Below, in pieces: positions 35,213 to 48,504 of a stretch of 60,000 nucleotides of DNA (the stretch's first letter is position 1; each line of letters starts with the position of its first letter). Where the stretch lies: assembly GCA_950295325.1 (NCBI GenBank), contig OX485805.1, positions 5,024,501 through 5,084,500 of the forward strand, read 5' to 3'. Position numbers and translations under genes: made by a program. Below the pieces are notes generated by a model. The model did no database searches and was not told the origin of the DNA. It saw only the letters and a program-made list of their open reading frames with translations. Source of the DNA: Polytrichum commune. Its lineage: Eukaryota; Streptophyta; Polytrichopsida; Polytrichales; Polytrichaceae.

Positions 35213-35974
35213 TGACACTACAAGGAAAACACGAAAAAATGACTAGGGTTTATGACTAATATAGGTAAGAAAGTGTACTGATGACTAACACCATTTTTAG
35301 TCCTCAACATGGTCATGTCGGACCAATCGCTTCAGACAAAATGACTACGGTCATATCGGACAATTTTTGTTCCCCATGGGATTTTGGGACCTCGTTTTGG
35401 GTTGCCCCTCGACCTTTCGTCATTTTCACTATTTTTAGTCATATACATGTGACTATATTTAGTCATGTATAGTCATGTCTTTTGATTAGAATCGGTCATA
35501 ACTATGTGATTAAACTTAGTCATGTTATGTATTTACATGATTACATGATCTTCACTATGTGTAGTCATATAACAAGTATATTTATCCATTAACGACTCTT
35601 ATTAGTCATATTGTACCTAACAATAATAATATGATACATGATTGCTTGCTAAAATGAATCATCTTCGGCGCTTTGCATTTTGAGGGGTTAGTCATTATTT
35701 TAGGTCTAGTAATAAGCGTTTCAATTTTGATGACTAAATGTAGTCATTTGATATGACTATGAATAGTATTATCAAAAAAATATCGAATATTATATTCATG
35801 ACAATTACATTATTTGTATGAATAAAATAACTAAGCATAGTCATCACCTTCAAACATTTTAGTCTATGATATGACTAAATTTAGTTATCATATTTAAATA
35901 ACTTATAGCAAAATATGACTGAGTATAATTATCATATTCAAACAGTGGACTACAATAGATGAATTTGTATAGTC

Positions 35975-36125
35975 AATATATTGAAATATTTTACTACAAT
36001 AGATGGCAAATCATAGTCAATATCTTCAAATACTTTACTACAATAGATGGCAAATCATAGTCAATATCTTCAAATACTTTACTACAATAGATGGCAAATC
36101 ATAGTCAATATCTTCAAATACTTTA
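35975..36125 (+). repeat. Tandem repeat, about 45-bp unit, 3-4 copies
   Basis: Units containing TTTACTACAATAGATGGCAA followed by ATCATAGTCAATATCTTCAAATAC, nearly identical, inside the CACTA subterminal region. Confidence 0.93.
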
Positions 36126-38235
36126 CTATAAGACATCTCACATACACATGTCATCCATTAAGTAAATTCAAACTACTAATTCCATATGATATACACTACT
36201 ACCAATCCTCTACCTAAAATATGTTTCCTACATTCATCTATGACTCTACACATGCATAGCGTAAAAACTCAGTGGACTACATTATAAAATTGTTTACAAT
36301 TTCTCCAATCTTCTTGATGGAAGGGTCATCCAATTTTACATTTTTGAAGAGGTTATACTCATTGTCGTGGCTTCTTTGCACCTCCAGAGACACACAACTT
36401 TCATATGTTATAACTTCATGCTATATACTCTTTTTTACCTTTGTCGTTTTTCGGTGTGCAACCACATTTTTCTCCTCTCACTTTTCATACACAATTTGGC
36501 ATATTTATCTTTGCATTCTTGGTGGCTTCTCTTTGTTGTTTCTTCCCTCCTTTATTTTTCTTACCCTCTTTATCCATTACATTGTTTATACTTTATCCTT
36601 TATGTTTTGTAATTATACATTAATATTACTAGTCATATATTACACAAACTTGACTACGCATTACATTGCAAGCATAATTATAAATAATCCTACATGTCTC
36701 ATAGTTTATTCAAACTTCTGGTTTTTCTTCAATTCATTTTCCATACTCTCATTTTCAAACTTAAGGGGAAATTGTTTTTCTTTTGGATTTTCTACCAAAC
36801 TACTTGTAGCATGTGTTTCAATGTTTTATTTTCTAGTACATGTGTTTTCTACCCTTACAATGTTGAGAGCATCCAACATCAATTTCATATTATTCTCTAA
36901 TTCTTTTATACATATGTGTAGGTCTCGGCCCATATTTGTCAAGCAATTGGACAAAGAATTGCTGTCAAATTTATTTATTCTACGGGAAACAATAGACATG
37001 TGGCTCGTCCTAGCCTTTTGTATTGTATCCCCCCTTCGTCTCTGCAACTTCATCTCAATCTTTTCACGTGATGGAGCCCTATCCAACTCAATTGCCTACA
37101 TTGATATAATCTTCCATTTTGTTGGATTAATACTTGCTGGATAATAATAAAATATGGCCTACAACTACTCACACAAAATTTAAGAGTTTGGAACTCACCA
37201 TGTTTGTTACGATCTCCTCCTCACCACGACAATACATTTTTTTTTATCGCATTGCTTTTTTTTTGCCACCCATGAATGTTGCTGCTTAGACACCTTTTAT
37301 CTTCGACTTCATTGTTCAGATGCATGGTTCACAACAACATATCCCTCTACGCAATTGCACTTAGAGACAATTGGCCTTCCCATCCGTTTTGTTTATGCAA
37401 ATGGACTCGTTTTGCAGTTAAGAGCTCCAACTCTACATTTGTTATTTGCACGTCTAGGGGGTTTCGCCTCCAAGGTCGTCAATATTCGAAGACGGAATCA
37501 CTAGGTCATCTATGTTGACATCCCTCTTCCAAGTAGTCATGGTTGGATCCATCATCGGGACATGACTCCTTCAACATTTTGATTTGTTTGTATGATTGTT
37601 TTGTGATCAATGTTTGGAAATAAGGCTTAGGGACCCTAAATCCCAAAGGGATTGCCGGCATTGTCTAGGGTTATCTTCTTACCTCCCAAATTTGAGGCTA
37701 TGATATTTGGCATTTTTCCTATACACACAGGTTATTCACAAGTGAATATATAACCACTAGTGATGACTAACTACACAACTAGCCGTAGTAACGTTTTCTA
37801 GAATAATGACATAATTAATCATACCTATGACTTAGATGACTAGTCTTAGTGACATTTTCTATAGAAATGACTAGTCTTAATAATGTTTTTTAAAGTAATG
37901 CTTAGTCTTAGTCATATTCTCTAAGGATTTTGGGTTTAGGGTTACATACCTTTGTTGCGGGTTGTTGACTCAACGGCGGTGTGCGCTCTTCGCCCCACTA
38001 TGTCATTTTGTTGTTGTCGTCACCCACACTGCCTCTAGTACGGCTGTTCTACTTTCTTAGTCTAACACTGGATCAAACATGGAACATTAATTAGAAGAAG
38101 GTCCACACCCTGATTTGGAATAGCCACTATGAGGAGTTGACCTTCTCTTGCCTAGAATAGGAACGTCCCTAGAGTCCTCAAACATGTTAGACAACAACCT
38201 TGACATTCAATCCAAAACAACACTCGATATATGTG

Positions 38236-39095
38236 GTATTCTAGTAATTCCTTGGAGTACTTCTTCCACATGTTCACCCAATAAATTAGCTATGGACCTC
38301 AATATCACATATACAAAGGAAGACGCCAAGAGTGGAGGTATTTGAACCATTTTCCTTGGAGTACTTCTTCCACATGCTCACCCAATAAATTGGCTATGGA
38401 CCTCAATATCACATGTACAAAGGAAGATGCCAAGAATGAAGGTATTTGAACCATTTTCCTTGGAGTACTTCTTCCACATGCTCACCCAATAAATTGGCTA
38501 TGGACCTCAATATCACATGTACAAAGGAAGATGCCAAGAGTGAAGGTATTTGAACCATTTTCCTTGGAGTACTTCTTCCACATGTTCACCCAATAAATTG
38601 GCTATGGACCTCAATATCACATGTACAAAGGAAAACGCCAAGAGTGGAGGTATTTGAACCATTTTCCTTGGAGTACTTCTTCCACATGTTCACCCAATAA
38701 ATTGGCTATGGACTCAATATCACATGTACAAAGGAAGACGCCAAGAGTGGAGGTATTTGAATTATTTTCCTTGGAGTACTTCTTCCACATGTTCACCCAA
38801 TAAATTGGCTATGGACCTCAATATCACATGTACAAAGGAAGACGCCAAGAGTGGAGGTATTTGAACCATTTTCCTTGGAGTACTTTTTCCACATGCTCAC
38901 CCAATAAATTGGCTATGGACCTCAATATCACATGTACAAAGGAAGATGCCAAGAGTGGAGGTATTTGAACCATTTTCCTTGGAGTACTTCTTCCACATGC
39001 TCATCCAATAAATTGGCTATGGACCTCAATATCACATGTACAAAGAAAGACGCCAAGAGTGGAGGTATTTGAACCATTTTCCTTGGAGTGGAAGA
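38236..39095 (+). repeat. Tandem array, about 8 units of about 104 bp, inside the CACTA element
   Basis: Each unit runs from CCTTGGAGTACTTCTTCCAC through CACCCAATAAATTGGCTATG and CAATATCACATGTACAAAGG to GCCAAGAGTGGAGGTATTTG. Units are nearly identical apart from a few substitutions and one single-base deletion at about 38710. The open frames across it are unlikely to be genes. Confidence 0.95.
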
Positions 39096-41981
39096 CCAAT
39101 ATTGAGACAACAATTGTTTCAAAGGTTAAAGACACCTAGAAGCAAGCCTCACACTTCAATGTAATAATAAGACTTCAAGTAAAGAGAGGAAGGAGAGGAC
39201 AAAGCACACTGGACCAAAAGAAAGAACGCTAAAGAACAAATGAAGGTCGAAGAAGAACACACTGGGGCAAAAAGAGAAGCGGCCACGGAAATAGGTACTC
39301 AGCCATGGAATTACAAGAAAATCGCGCGGCAATAGGATAGGCACGGGGAGGTCACTTCATTGTCAAGTTGACACCACGTGCGGACAAAGTTTGCTACCCC
39401 TATATTACATGCCATATACAATTTTAAAATTTATGATATTTTTTCTACATATACATAATCATTGATAGTATCTTTTGTATAACTTTTTGAATTTTTTAGT
39501 CATCTTTATTTTTTTAGTAATTGTTTTAGTTCAATTCTGTGTCACTCTAGTTAGAAACGGTATGTTTTATGAAAAAAACAAATCATCGAATTTAGTTACC
39601 ACTTTTAACTATGTCATAGGTACTATGTATATCTACTCATGAAAAAAAATTGATAAAATTTTGACCCATTTTGGTGGTGCAACTTACCAAAAGAAGATTT
39701 TTTTTGGTCGCACATGGTGTTCAACTTGACAATGGAGTGATCTACCCGTGAGGATAGGTAACCCACGGGGAAAATGGTAGACATGTCATTTGCGTTGCAT
39801 GTAGGTTTTAGATTTTATTTAAATTTTTTTTTGATGACTACATGTAGTCATTGGTTTGCAAAGAGAATGACTACATTTAGTCATGCTTGTCCTACATGTA
39901 TGACTAGTCTTAGTTACAAATCCTCTGTTAGGTTTAGGTCTTTCTTCATTGCTTACTACATTGATGACTATTGGTAGTCATTTATAGTCATAAGTTGACT
40001 AGGCATAGACGTGATCGACTTCAATCATAGTGAAATTCTAAATAATCGAACCGTCATTCATGGACTTGTATATGTCCTTCGCATGACTATCATGTACAAG
40101 AAATGAATTGGATCCCCTTTAATTGCATAGAAACATTTGGAAATGGATCCTAGAACACGAGAGGATCTTTTGCAGTTGTAATTGTAGAACATAGAGGAGA
40201 AGGAAGCATATAGACAACAACTCACAAGTTACGCATGCCTATATAAAAAAATGCATGGGTGCAAAATGTTATCAAAGAAAACCATTCGCAAACATCTTTG
40301 AGAGTACATGCGAGATCTTGAATTCAAGAAATTAATCATGATATGCTTGCTAGATGTTGTTGATATGTTTTTCTTCTTCTAAGCAATATCTAGGTGGGAT
40401 GGTGTATAGTTTACTATGTTGCATTCAAACCTGTAGGAAATGCGGAGACCTTATGTGCAGGCCACAACAATTGTTGTTTTAAAGTCTATAATTTCAGCTA
40501 CTCTACTACTTCAAAGGGAGAGAGAGCCTACTTCATTTAGCGACCAACAAAAGTTGGCATGTAATTTTGGGACAAATACTTTCCATGGGCGATGGGGCTT
40601 ATGAGCAATTATGAAGCTCCCTCATTTTACATATTGGAATAGGAAGTGGGAGGTTAGAGTGTCAGCACATCCATACATGGGATGGAGTGTATTTGCATAG
40701 CAAGCAGCAAAGGCCATGAATGAATTATTGTCATTTGTAAGGCAATTGCTTTTGAAAATGGAGTTCAAAAGTATGTGCAAAGCAAACCCATGGTTATAAA
40801 ATATGTGCTACAACAACAATCCTACCATAATTAATGATGGACTCGAGGATGACAAAGATGCCACTACCATGGAAGAAGAAGAGTTCAAGGAGGTAGAGTT
40901 CACAAAGGTCCCAGAGGAATAAATCAATCCACTATACCAAGGTTCTTGAATAACACGTTTAATTACAATGTTTCTCCTCTTAAATTGCTTCACAATTTTT
41001 TGAGTATCAAATACATGTGTAAATGATTCACACTCTTCAAATTTGATCAATTGATCCCTTATTCAATAGACTCATTTGCGTTTCCCCTTCATGTGCAACA
41101 ATTATTTTTTTCTTAAATGACAAGAGAAAAGATGGGTGGAAGATTATTTTACGAAGAGAGCCACGAAGCTCAAAAGTATCATCAAAGATAGACAGAAGAC
41201 CTGAAATGCATAGTCTGTAGTAAGGCAAGGACGAAGAACATCATGGCCCAAGGCCCATATCCACTTCCATTGACATGGCATATGGTACCCATGTATTGAG
41301 GGAATGCATGGCTCTAACTATGGAAGACGTTGAACTGGGTGTTGGACACTGTGGAAGAAGATTTAGATTTGGAAGATGATGTTGTTTGACATTAGAAAGG
41401 GAGGTCGCATGTCAAAGATAGTAGCTATATGCACATATCATTTTTTGGGGATTGTATGGACTATGTTATTGCATATTGCAAAGCCAAGAAATAAACTATG
41501 ATGTTGCATAAAATTAATCGAACTCAATTCGAAAATAAGTATTGCATTACAAATAAGTAAAAAATGGTTGTATTCTAAATATTCAATATACAACCAGCAA
41601 AAATGCCATTGCCATAAAACATTTGCTGAAATGATCAAAGACTGGGGACTCACAACATGAATAAGTACGAAGAAAGTCCAAATGCAATATAAAAACCATT
41701 CACTATTAGGACCTGGAAATTGTAGTCAGTTAAGTACTAATTTTAGTCATATGGTTCATTATGACTATCATGAAAATAAAAATTATGTAGAGAACATGTT
41801 CCCCACACGTTCTCTACACAGTTCCCATCTAGGTCATGTCCGATACGACTAAAAACCTAGTCATATGATGACTAAAGTCAGTTCTAGTCATCACTTTGGT
41901 TCAACATGACTACCCTAAAACCGATAGTCATATCTGGTCATATGGCCATAGTCATTTTTTTGTGTTTTCCTTGTAGTGTGA

Positions 41982-43217
41982 GGATCATTTGCCACAAGAT
42001 GCGATAATATTGCCACTCCCTCATGCCACACCTCAATTTTGTTGCCAATTTAGTTGTGTTGCACCTGTGGCTCCCATCTGCCAGCTTGTATGGATCTAGT
42101 GGGATTTTGCCCGCATTTGGCCTACGGGATAATTCAAGGTGAGGGGCCAAGTGTGGAGATTGCAACAACATAACAACATTCCACTCGTGTTGTCCTGCAT
42201 GCTGCTAGGAGTTCCCTCACAAGCTCTTCGTGGTGAGATTGTCTGCATTCGGTTTGTTGGTTTTTTTGGTGCCTCAAAACATCTAGGTAATGTGCCCTAC
42301 TATCCTAATTGCATGTTGAACTTTTGTGTCCAAACCCGACTGCCTTAATTTGTGCCCCACTAAATGTCGCTACCATTGCAGTCGGGAAGACAAACGGCAG
42401 ATAAACATTGTTTTTGTCTGATTTTTTTGGAGGAATGAACAAAGATTTATATTTGCAGACATACACACGTGGAATGCAAAAGTGGAATGAAATCGTGTAT
42501 GTTCTAAAATAGGTCCCTGTCAATGTTTGGTTTTTAACCCTCTTCGTTGGGAGATGACTGTTCGGTGCCCACGAAGCCATTTGCATGCAATTCAGTTGTA
42601 GCCATTGCTTGCTTATTCTATGTTACCTATATTGAACCTTGGAGTAGTGTACTCTGTTGGTAGCTCATGTAGTCGTCATTATGTTTCAATTTTGTACGTT
42701 TTGTAAACAGAAAAAATTGAACCTTGCCTATCAGACGTATATAATACATTCAGATAGACTGAAAGACAGACACTAGCAGTTCAGTGGGAGGCACAACAAA
42801 AGGTAGTTCCAGGAAGGCGTCAAAAGTTTTATGTGAGGTCACTTCCAACTGGAACTCGTCCTGGTTTGCCCTCTCCAATTCCAGTATGTGTATGCAAGAT
42901 AGACCCATATTGAGGTGTAGTGCAGTATTCCCCCTTTGTACAGTTCTAGGGGCGAATATATACCTCGTTGCACCAAAATGTTTAAAATTTCGTTCCTTGG
43001 TTGTTGACATGGTCTTGTACCCCAAATTGAATATGTATATTGTGGCTATGCTGTAGTTCAACACTTCATTGTGATAAATGCTAATGGTAGGAACCATGTG
43101 GAAATACTCTCATTTTGTCTTTAATGTGTTTTGTGCCTGATATTGTGATATACGCGTGTGGCATAAAGGACACCCTATTGTGGCAAGTGTGACGGCGGTG
43201 TGTTGCAAGAAAGCAAT
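41982..43217. other. Intergenic, no gene seen
   Basis: Short open frames only. It may hold upstream sequence of the hypothetical gene at 43218. Confidence 0.4.
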
Positions 43218-44505
43218 ATGACAGAGAGGATGACGGTGCATATGACGGGCTCTATTGAGCGTGCATCTCCCAAACATGGCGACGTTGACATTGACAAGCC
43301 CTCGTCCACACGCATACGACCAACAATGCTAGTGGAGGGGGAAAAGTTCCGCACTCAAAGAGGTTCTAGGCTACGGAGGAGAACTGGCTGTGCTCTTCAT
43401 TTGCCAGATCGGCATCGACCACACAAAAGACCATGCTTGTCTGAGGCAAGTCCCCACCCCAACTTATTATTTAGTAGGATATTGCGGTGGGATTTGAGCT
43501 ATTTTAGAATACTATTTCATTGTTTTTTAATGCTATAATTATGTGAATACACATTGCTAGCCAATTATCCTAAAACATACTTCATTGTCTCTTGCAATTT
43601 ACTAATCCGCGTTTTTCCCTTTTGAAGAGGGATGGGCCCTCTGCCCACAAATGGAGCTATCCCCAATATCCTCACTATGGCTATGCCTCCCCCTACTTGC
43701 ATGCATATCATAACTACCCGCCACCCCCCTCATCTTCCTATGCCTCACCCCCACCAAGACTCTATCCATATCCGTATGCCGGGTATGGACATACATACCG
43801 TACACCATCCCGGAGCGCACACCATTCACGATCGAGTTCACCCCCCATAAGCTCCAACGACCATGTTCAGAGTATGGAGTCCAAAGGGGTAGGCAACAAA
43901 AATTGTGCCCTACAAGGTCATGTGGATGTCATGCAGTCCCTCGGTGCGGCGAACACAAGACCCACAACCACCAGGAACGACGAAGGTGTAGGTGACCATA
44001 ACTCACAACACACTGCAACATCCCCACAAGCACCGCAACAGGTATAAGCATGTGTTCTATTTTTATTGTAATTTTTTGCCAAATAAAACATGTCAATATT
44101 AAATAATGTCGAAACAACAAATTAGACCATTGCTGGTGCACTGGGCTTTCCACATGAAACAATTCTAGCACAATGGAACTACAAATAGTAAGTCTCTGTG
44201 GAATGAACTAATGATGTGACATTGTTGACCACATTTTTTTCTTCTTTTAAGGCTTGTGGTAATCACAGCCAAAATGGTGACAACTCCAGGGCAAGCATTC
44301 TTCCGAGGCACTGCAATTCCCAGGGGGGAGGGTGAGTACGACTTGAGTCATAAGTCAGCATCTCTCGTTACCATTCTATGGTCCAAGGTTAGGTGTCACA
44401 GAAAACAATATTCAATTATGTTTGTGTATGGCTTGGGATGAGCCCAAGGAACCTTTTACATTTTCCACTTTGTCTTGCAGTCCTGGTGAAAACACCAAGA
44501 CATAG
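43218..44505 (+). CDS. Hypothetical four-exon gene, Pro/Tyr-rich protein, about 248 aa
   Basis: Exons that join in frame: 43218-43445 (ATG; ends at GAG|GCAAGT, a GC-type donor), 43628-44041 (TTTTGAAG|AGG to CAACAG|GTATAA), 44252-44331 (CTTTTAAG|GCT to GAGG|GTGAGT), 44481-44505 (CTTGCAG|TCC to TAG). Total 747 nt, an exact multiple of three. The N-terminus is charged and ends in a basic cluster (RGSRLRRRTG, RHRPHKRP). Exon 2 is rich in P, Y, S and H (SYPQYPHYGYASPYLHAYHN). The C-terminus is polar (N/Q/S/G). No domain is recognised; the composition suggests a disordered protein. A first exon further upstream, or a TE-derived open frame, are alternatives. I rate the splicing plausible but unproven. 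Confidence 0.4.
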
Positions 44506-45031
44506 TTTTGTGCTTGACTCTTGCGTTGGTCATCTTCTAGAATGAGTCCTTAGAGCAGGGGAGTACGTCAGGCAGCCTGCTATAAGAGAGGATAAGTTCC
44601 TTCGTTTCTAGCGTAAAACTTAAAGTACGTGTGAACAGTTTGTTTTCCCTGTGATTGATTGGAAATTCGCTGCACATGAGTCATTGGTGCGACAACATCA
44701 TCTGCTTCCCTGATTGCTAATTGTATGTTCAATAAATATTCGCATTGTTTGAATATATAAATATCTAGCAAGAAAATTAATATCATAATGTCTATAATTA
44801 CATCTTTTTTGGTGGAAATATGCACTTATTAAAGTTTTTCCAATTTCATTATGTAAATCACTGACATAAAATGCCCACCAATTATTGGGCACACTTGGGA
44901 ACACAATGTTTATTTGTTTTATGACGGTTGTTTATGTGCCTTATTAGAATGCTCGGATGCAAACATTTGGACATAAGCTTTCACAACAACATATCAAAAG
45001 TATTCTCTAGATTGAAAGGAGATGAGGCAGA
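44506..45031. other. Intergenic, no gene seen
   Basis: No supported feature. Confidence 0.4.
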
Positions 45032-45410
45032 CATACTATGAGCCCAAAATGAGTGCTCATATTTGTTTTATGTTTAGAATTTATTTAGAATTGCATTTGG
45101 AGTGTTATTGAAACAATCAAAAGTATAAAAAGAGTGAGGCTTGGTGTGATTTATGTTTTAGGCTTTAAGCCTATTTTGTGTGGTTAATTAGAAGCTTAGT
45201 GACATTAGGGAGTGTTTTGTTTAAGTGTGTAGTATTTGATGAAGCAAGAGGAAGGTCCTTGGATTTAAATGTTTGAATTAGAACATGCTCTTGTTGGTTT
45301 AGAGGGTGAGGATTTAGTGGATAGGATAAGGTCCTACTAAGTAGGAGAAGGTTAAGGGGCTTGTGGTCTTGGGTGCCCTCTCCTCCTCCTCCTCTCCTCT
45401 CTTCATTCCT

Positions 45411-45414
<4 letters not shown>

Positions 45415-45441
<27 letters not shown>

Positions 45442-45442
45442 A
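45415..45442 (+). repeat. (CT)n microsatellite
   Basis: CT run at the site where copy 2 is interrupted; equivalent runs exist in copies 1 and 3. Confidence 0.9.
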
Positions 45443-45447
45443 TTTCT

Positions 45448-47325
45448 TGGCTAACGGGCTGCAGCGAAAGATTTACAAGCCTGCCCGGGGGGAAAAAAAC
45501 GAGTACTATAAGCACCGTCCGTGTATGACTCAGACGGCACTTCCGACTCTCCCCTATCCGCGTGTAGACTCTAACACGGAGCCTTCTGCCTGATATACCT
45601 GCTCAGACAGGCTGCTGCAATACAGTGAAAGTAGTTCGAAGTGACTTGTGGAAAGCGGGGAAAACTACTACTGAGTACTACTGCAGTAGTGCTGCAAACT
45701 GTTCTTTACAGGAGAGTGGGTAATTGTAGTTAGCCGGCTCACAGGAGTTTCTGGTCTAAGAACTACGATTCATCCGGACTTGATTCCCAAAAAGTAACAT
45801 CAGGATGACCAAGAAGTGCTCATCTCAAGAAGAGTTCAAGGTGTTGATACAGGATTTGTTATATGTAACTACACCCGAAGAAGGATATAACTACTTGGGA
45901 TAATCTACTATCCACTTATATCATTTCTTGATTCAGGAGTGTGCATGACATTATTCTTTGCTTTGCAATTGAAAGATATAAAGTATATTGAATTGTACTT
46001 ATTTCCAAGGAGGAAGTATCGCCTTGTTGACATCAATAACAAGTAAGAGGATCCGCCTACACCTGTTGTACGCTCTACTAACTTATTTCTTGGTAATGTT
46101 GGGGAGCATGGGCACAGGTGAGGACCTCTTCTACGAGTGCGGTGCACCATCCGAAGAAATTTGTCCATCCTTCACAATCCTTTCTAGAAATTGTTCTAGA
46201 AATCTCTATGTGATACCCAGAAAATTGATGATGGGTACTATCGTTCTTGATAATCACACTCCACATAAACACTCTACAAACTGTTTACCACCTGTTTTTG
46301 GGACTGATATAAGACTTTCAGGTGAAATAATCACAATATAATCACTCAGTGACTGCGGAGAGTTTCTATTGTAGATTCTTGCTAATAATCTTCTTTCCAG
46401 ACATCAGAGCTGCTTACTGTAAAAGTTCGGTCACTTGAAGACGAAGTCAATGAGTCTTTATAGATTGGCAGAAACTATAAAGAGAAAGGAGATGAAGGAA
46501 AAACTGAATGGGTTATGTTGCTCAAAACTAAGTGTACCATGTTCTTACGTACTGAGCAGTCACGAAATAATCTTCAGAATAAATTGTTGAAGACATTAAA
46601 TATGTGAGAAGTTTGCAAACGTCTTAAGGGCTACTGGACGTAACAAATGATTACAACAAGCATTGTATCAGTATCTATATTCTCCTGGTTGAAGTGCTAA
46701 CCATGTGAGAGATAATCAGATAGGGGAGATATGTTGGATTCGGTTAATCTTAACAGTTGCCTTTTCCTTTTTACTCTCTGAAAAAATCTGAAAAAATGTG
46801 TAAAGAAAAGGGTACATTATTTGTACTGATTGTACAAATAATATGAGTATACCCAAGCACTGCTGATTGGATCAATCAACTGTGAACAAAACTGGCCAGA
46901 CAGATTTGAATATAGAAGACTTTTTCACTAAGCAGACTTGAGAACCACGTGAGGTTTCATTACTCTGTATGGCTTATTGCATATTAGCTATACACAGTAT
47001 GGAGAAATAGTTGCCTATGAATTGAAAAGCTCGTGGGATACTGGTAGCCTGGGGGTAATATCCTAAGACCTGAAACTGGTCACATACATGACTCAGTAGA
47101 AATTGTGAAATGACTTGTAGATGATGTTCTGAATACTGAACAGGAGTCACTACAAGTGTTTACTTAACAGAGGATATATATACACGATGACATACATAAC
47201 ATTACACTAAGAGATTATCAAGACCCTGGATAGGGATGTATGTTGTCATTTACTATACTTAACTTGACTCTACAATAGGTGTGACACTACCTATTGTGAC
47301 AAGTCTAATCAAGACAAGATTAGTC
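45448..47325. other. Unassigned insertion inside copy 2
   Basis: Starts at about TATTTCTTGGCTAACGGG and ends at about AAGATTAGTCAG, between two CT-rich tracts, so exact ends and any target duplication are hidden. Only short open frames (for example 45988-46341) without recognisable domains. A hint of retrotransposon-like text (DFFTKQT at about 46915) is too weak to name a class. Confidence 0.5.
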
Positions 47326-47499
47326 AGCTCTCTCTCCTCTCTAGGATTTTGGAGCTCTTAGAGCTAAAAAGAATGTGGGAATTAGGTAGGAGTTTAGTAG
47401 AATTAGTGGGCTTGGTTAGAGTAATTAGGTAGGGGGTTTGGTAGGATTAGGTAGATAGTTGGAGAGGCTTAGGCTGGGTTGTAACCGAGACTTGCACTA

Positions 47500-47640
47500 A
47501 TTACAGTCCGAGGCTGCACTAATTAGCAGCTCCAAGGGGCCTACATGGAATTACAGTCCGAGGCTGCACTAATTAGCAGCTCCAGGGGGCCTACATGGAA
47601 TTACAGTCCGAGGCCTGCTCTAATTAGCAGCTCCAGAGGC
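47500..47640 (+). repeat. Minisatellite, 3 units of 50 bp
   Basis: Unit starts ATTACAGTCCGAGGCTGCAC and ends GGGGCCTACATGGA; units start at 47500, 47550 and 47600. It lies in the middle part of copy 2 and is unrelated by eye to the arrays of copies 1 and 3. Confidence 0.93.
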
Positions 47641-48036
47641 TTATAAGGTTGAGTTCGGATGGCGGCTTCGAGGCTCAGTGCTAATCCTTGAGGGAGTTAG
47701 GTAGAGGATTAAAGGGGGGCCAAGGTGATATAAAGTGGGGAGACCTTGGTGCTACCTTAGGCTTGGGAATAGTTAGTTAATTAGGTTATTACTTCATATT
47801 AGTTTAGATAATTAGTTCATTAGCAAGCTAGGAGAACGTTATGATTGTGATGATAGAGAAGAGCGTTTGTTAACGCTTGTAATATTATTGTGGAATGGAT
47901 TGGTGTGCAATGATTGATGGGAATCGTAATGGAGTCTCACGAATTTGGTAAAATGGAGTATGGAATATGAATGTGATACCCATTCCCTCACCCGGACTAG
48001 CACGCTTAAGGGTCGGTGGTTTGGCCTCACACATAC

Positions 48037-48504
48037 CCATATCAAACATGTGAAAATTATATACACGTATAGATCAGTGCCATGTAGCAAACCACTGGAA
48101 CATGTCATGGATGATTGAAATTTGGATAATACATTGTGCAGTGGGTGACAGTAATTGGAAAATTGTGAACCCACAATGCTCGATGGTTTTGGGCTAATAT
48201 TTAGTGTTTTGAGAGTACACGGGCATTTAACCTTTTCATAATTTGCCTTTGGGAAGAGATATTGGATTGGTGGCCCCAACGATCCATGTTTTAATTAAAA
48301 TTGTGCAAAAATTGTTGCAAACACAATGTGTTGGGTTTGAGTACAATATACCATGTCACTACTTCTGCTTCGTTAATTTCACTTCTTCAAGTGGACTGGA
48401 ACTGGTGTGGATACAGTGCACATACAATATATATCCCGCACGTATCAGCATGCCTTTATTGATATTATTTTAAAAACTAAAAAAATTAAAAAAAAAAGTA
48501 GTAG
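48037..48504. other. Spacer between copies 2 and 3
   Basis: No supported feature. Confidence 0.45.

Larger units (their letters stand above)
35216..41978 (+). mobile_element. CACTA (En/Spm-type) transposon, 6763 bp, apparently non-autonomous
   Basis: Left end CACTACAAGGAAAACACGAA; the right end read inward is CACTACAAGGAAAACACAAA. Both continue into AAAATGACTA (one mismatch in about 30). A TGA 3-bp duplication flanks it (35213-35215, 41979-41981). Dense TGACTA/TAGTCAT words, often as inverted pairs, fill about 35240-36120, 37740-37930, 39820-40020 and 41720-41960, like the subterminal transposase-binding repeats of CACTA elements. I found no TNP2-type transposase. A minus-strand charged peptide at 36826-37086 (GRDLHICIKELENN) could be a coding relic. 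Two internal tandem arrays are listed separately. Confidence 0.95.
45037..48031 (+). mobile_element. TATGAGCCC-family element, copy 2 (2995 bp, interrupted)
   Basis: Begins TATGAGCCCAAAATGAGTGC and ends TTTGGCCTCACA. Perfect 5-bp duplication CATAC (45032-45036 and 48032-48036). The first 400 bp match copies 1 and 3, including the CT run. The end carries the shared CCCGGACTAG.ACGCTTAAGG block. Between CT runs at about 45447 and 47325 sits about 1.9 kb not found in the other copies, probably a nested insertion. Without it the copy is about 1.1 kb. Confidence 0.85.

Noticed and set aside
36272-37144. Multi-pass membrane protein of 290 residues
   Set aside because: Phe/Ser/Leu-rich translation of AT-rich sequence with repeats, inside a CACTA element. 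Reads as antisense of charged sequence.
45448-47325. Copia-type retrotransposon
   Set aside because: A DFFTKQT-like peptide is the only hint; no reverse transcriptase or integrase motif, LTR pair or primer-binding site could be read.
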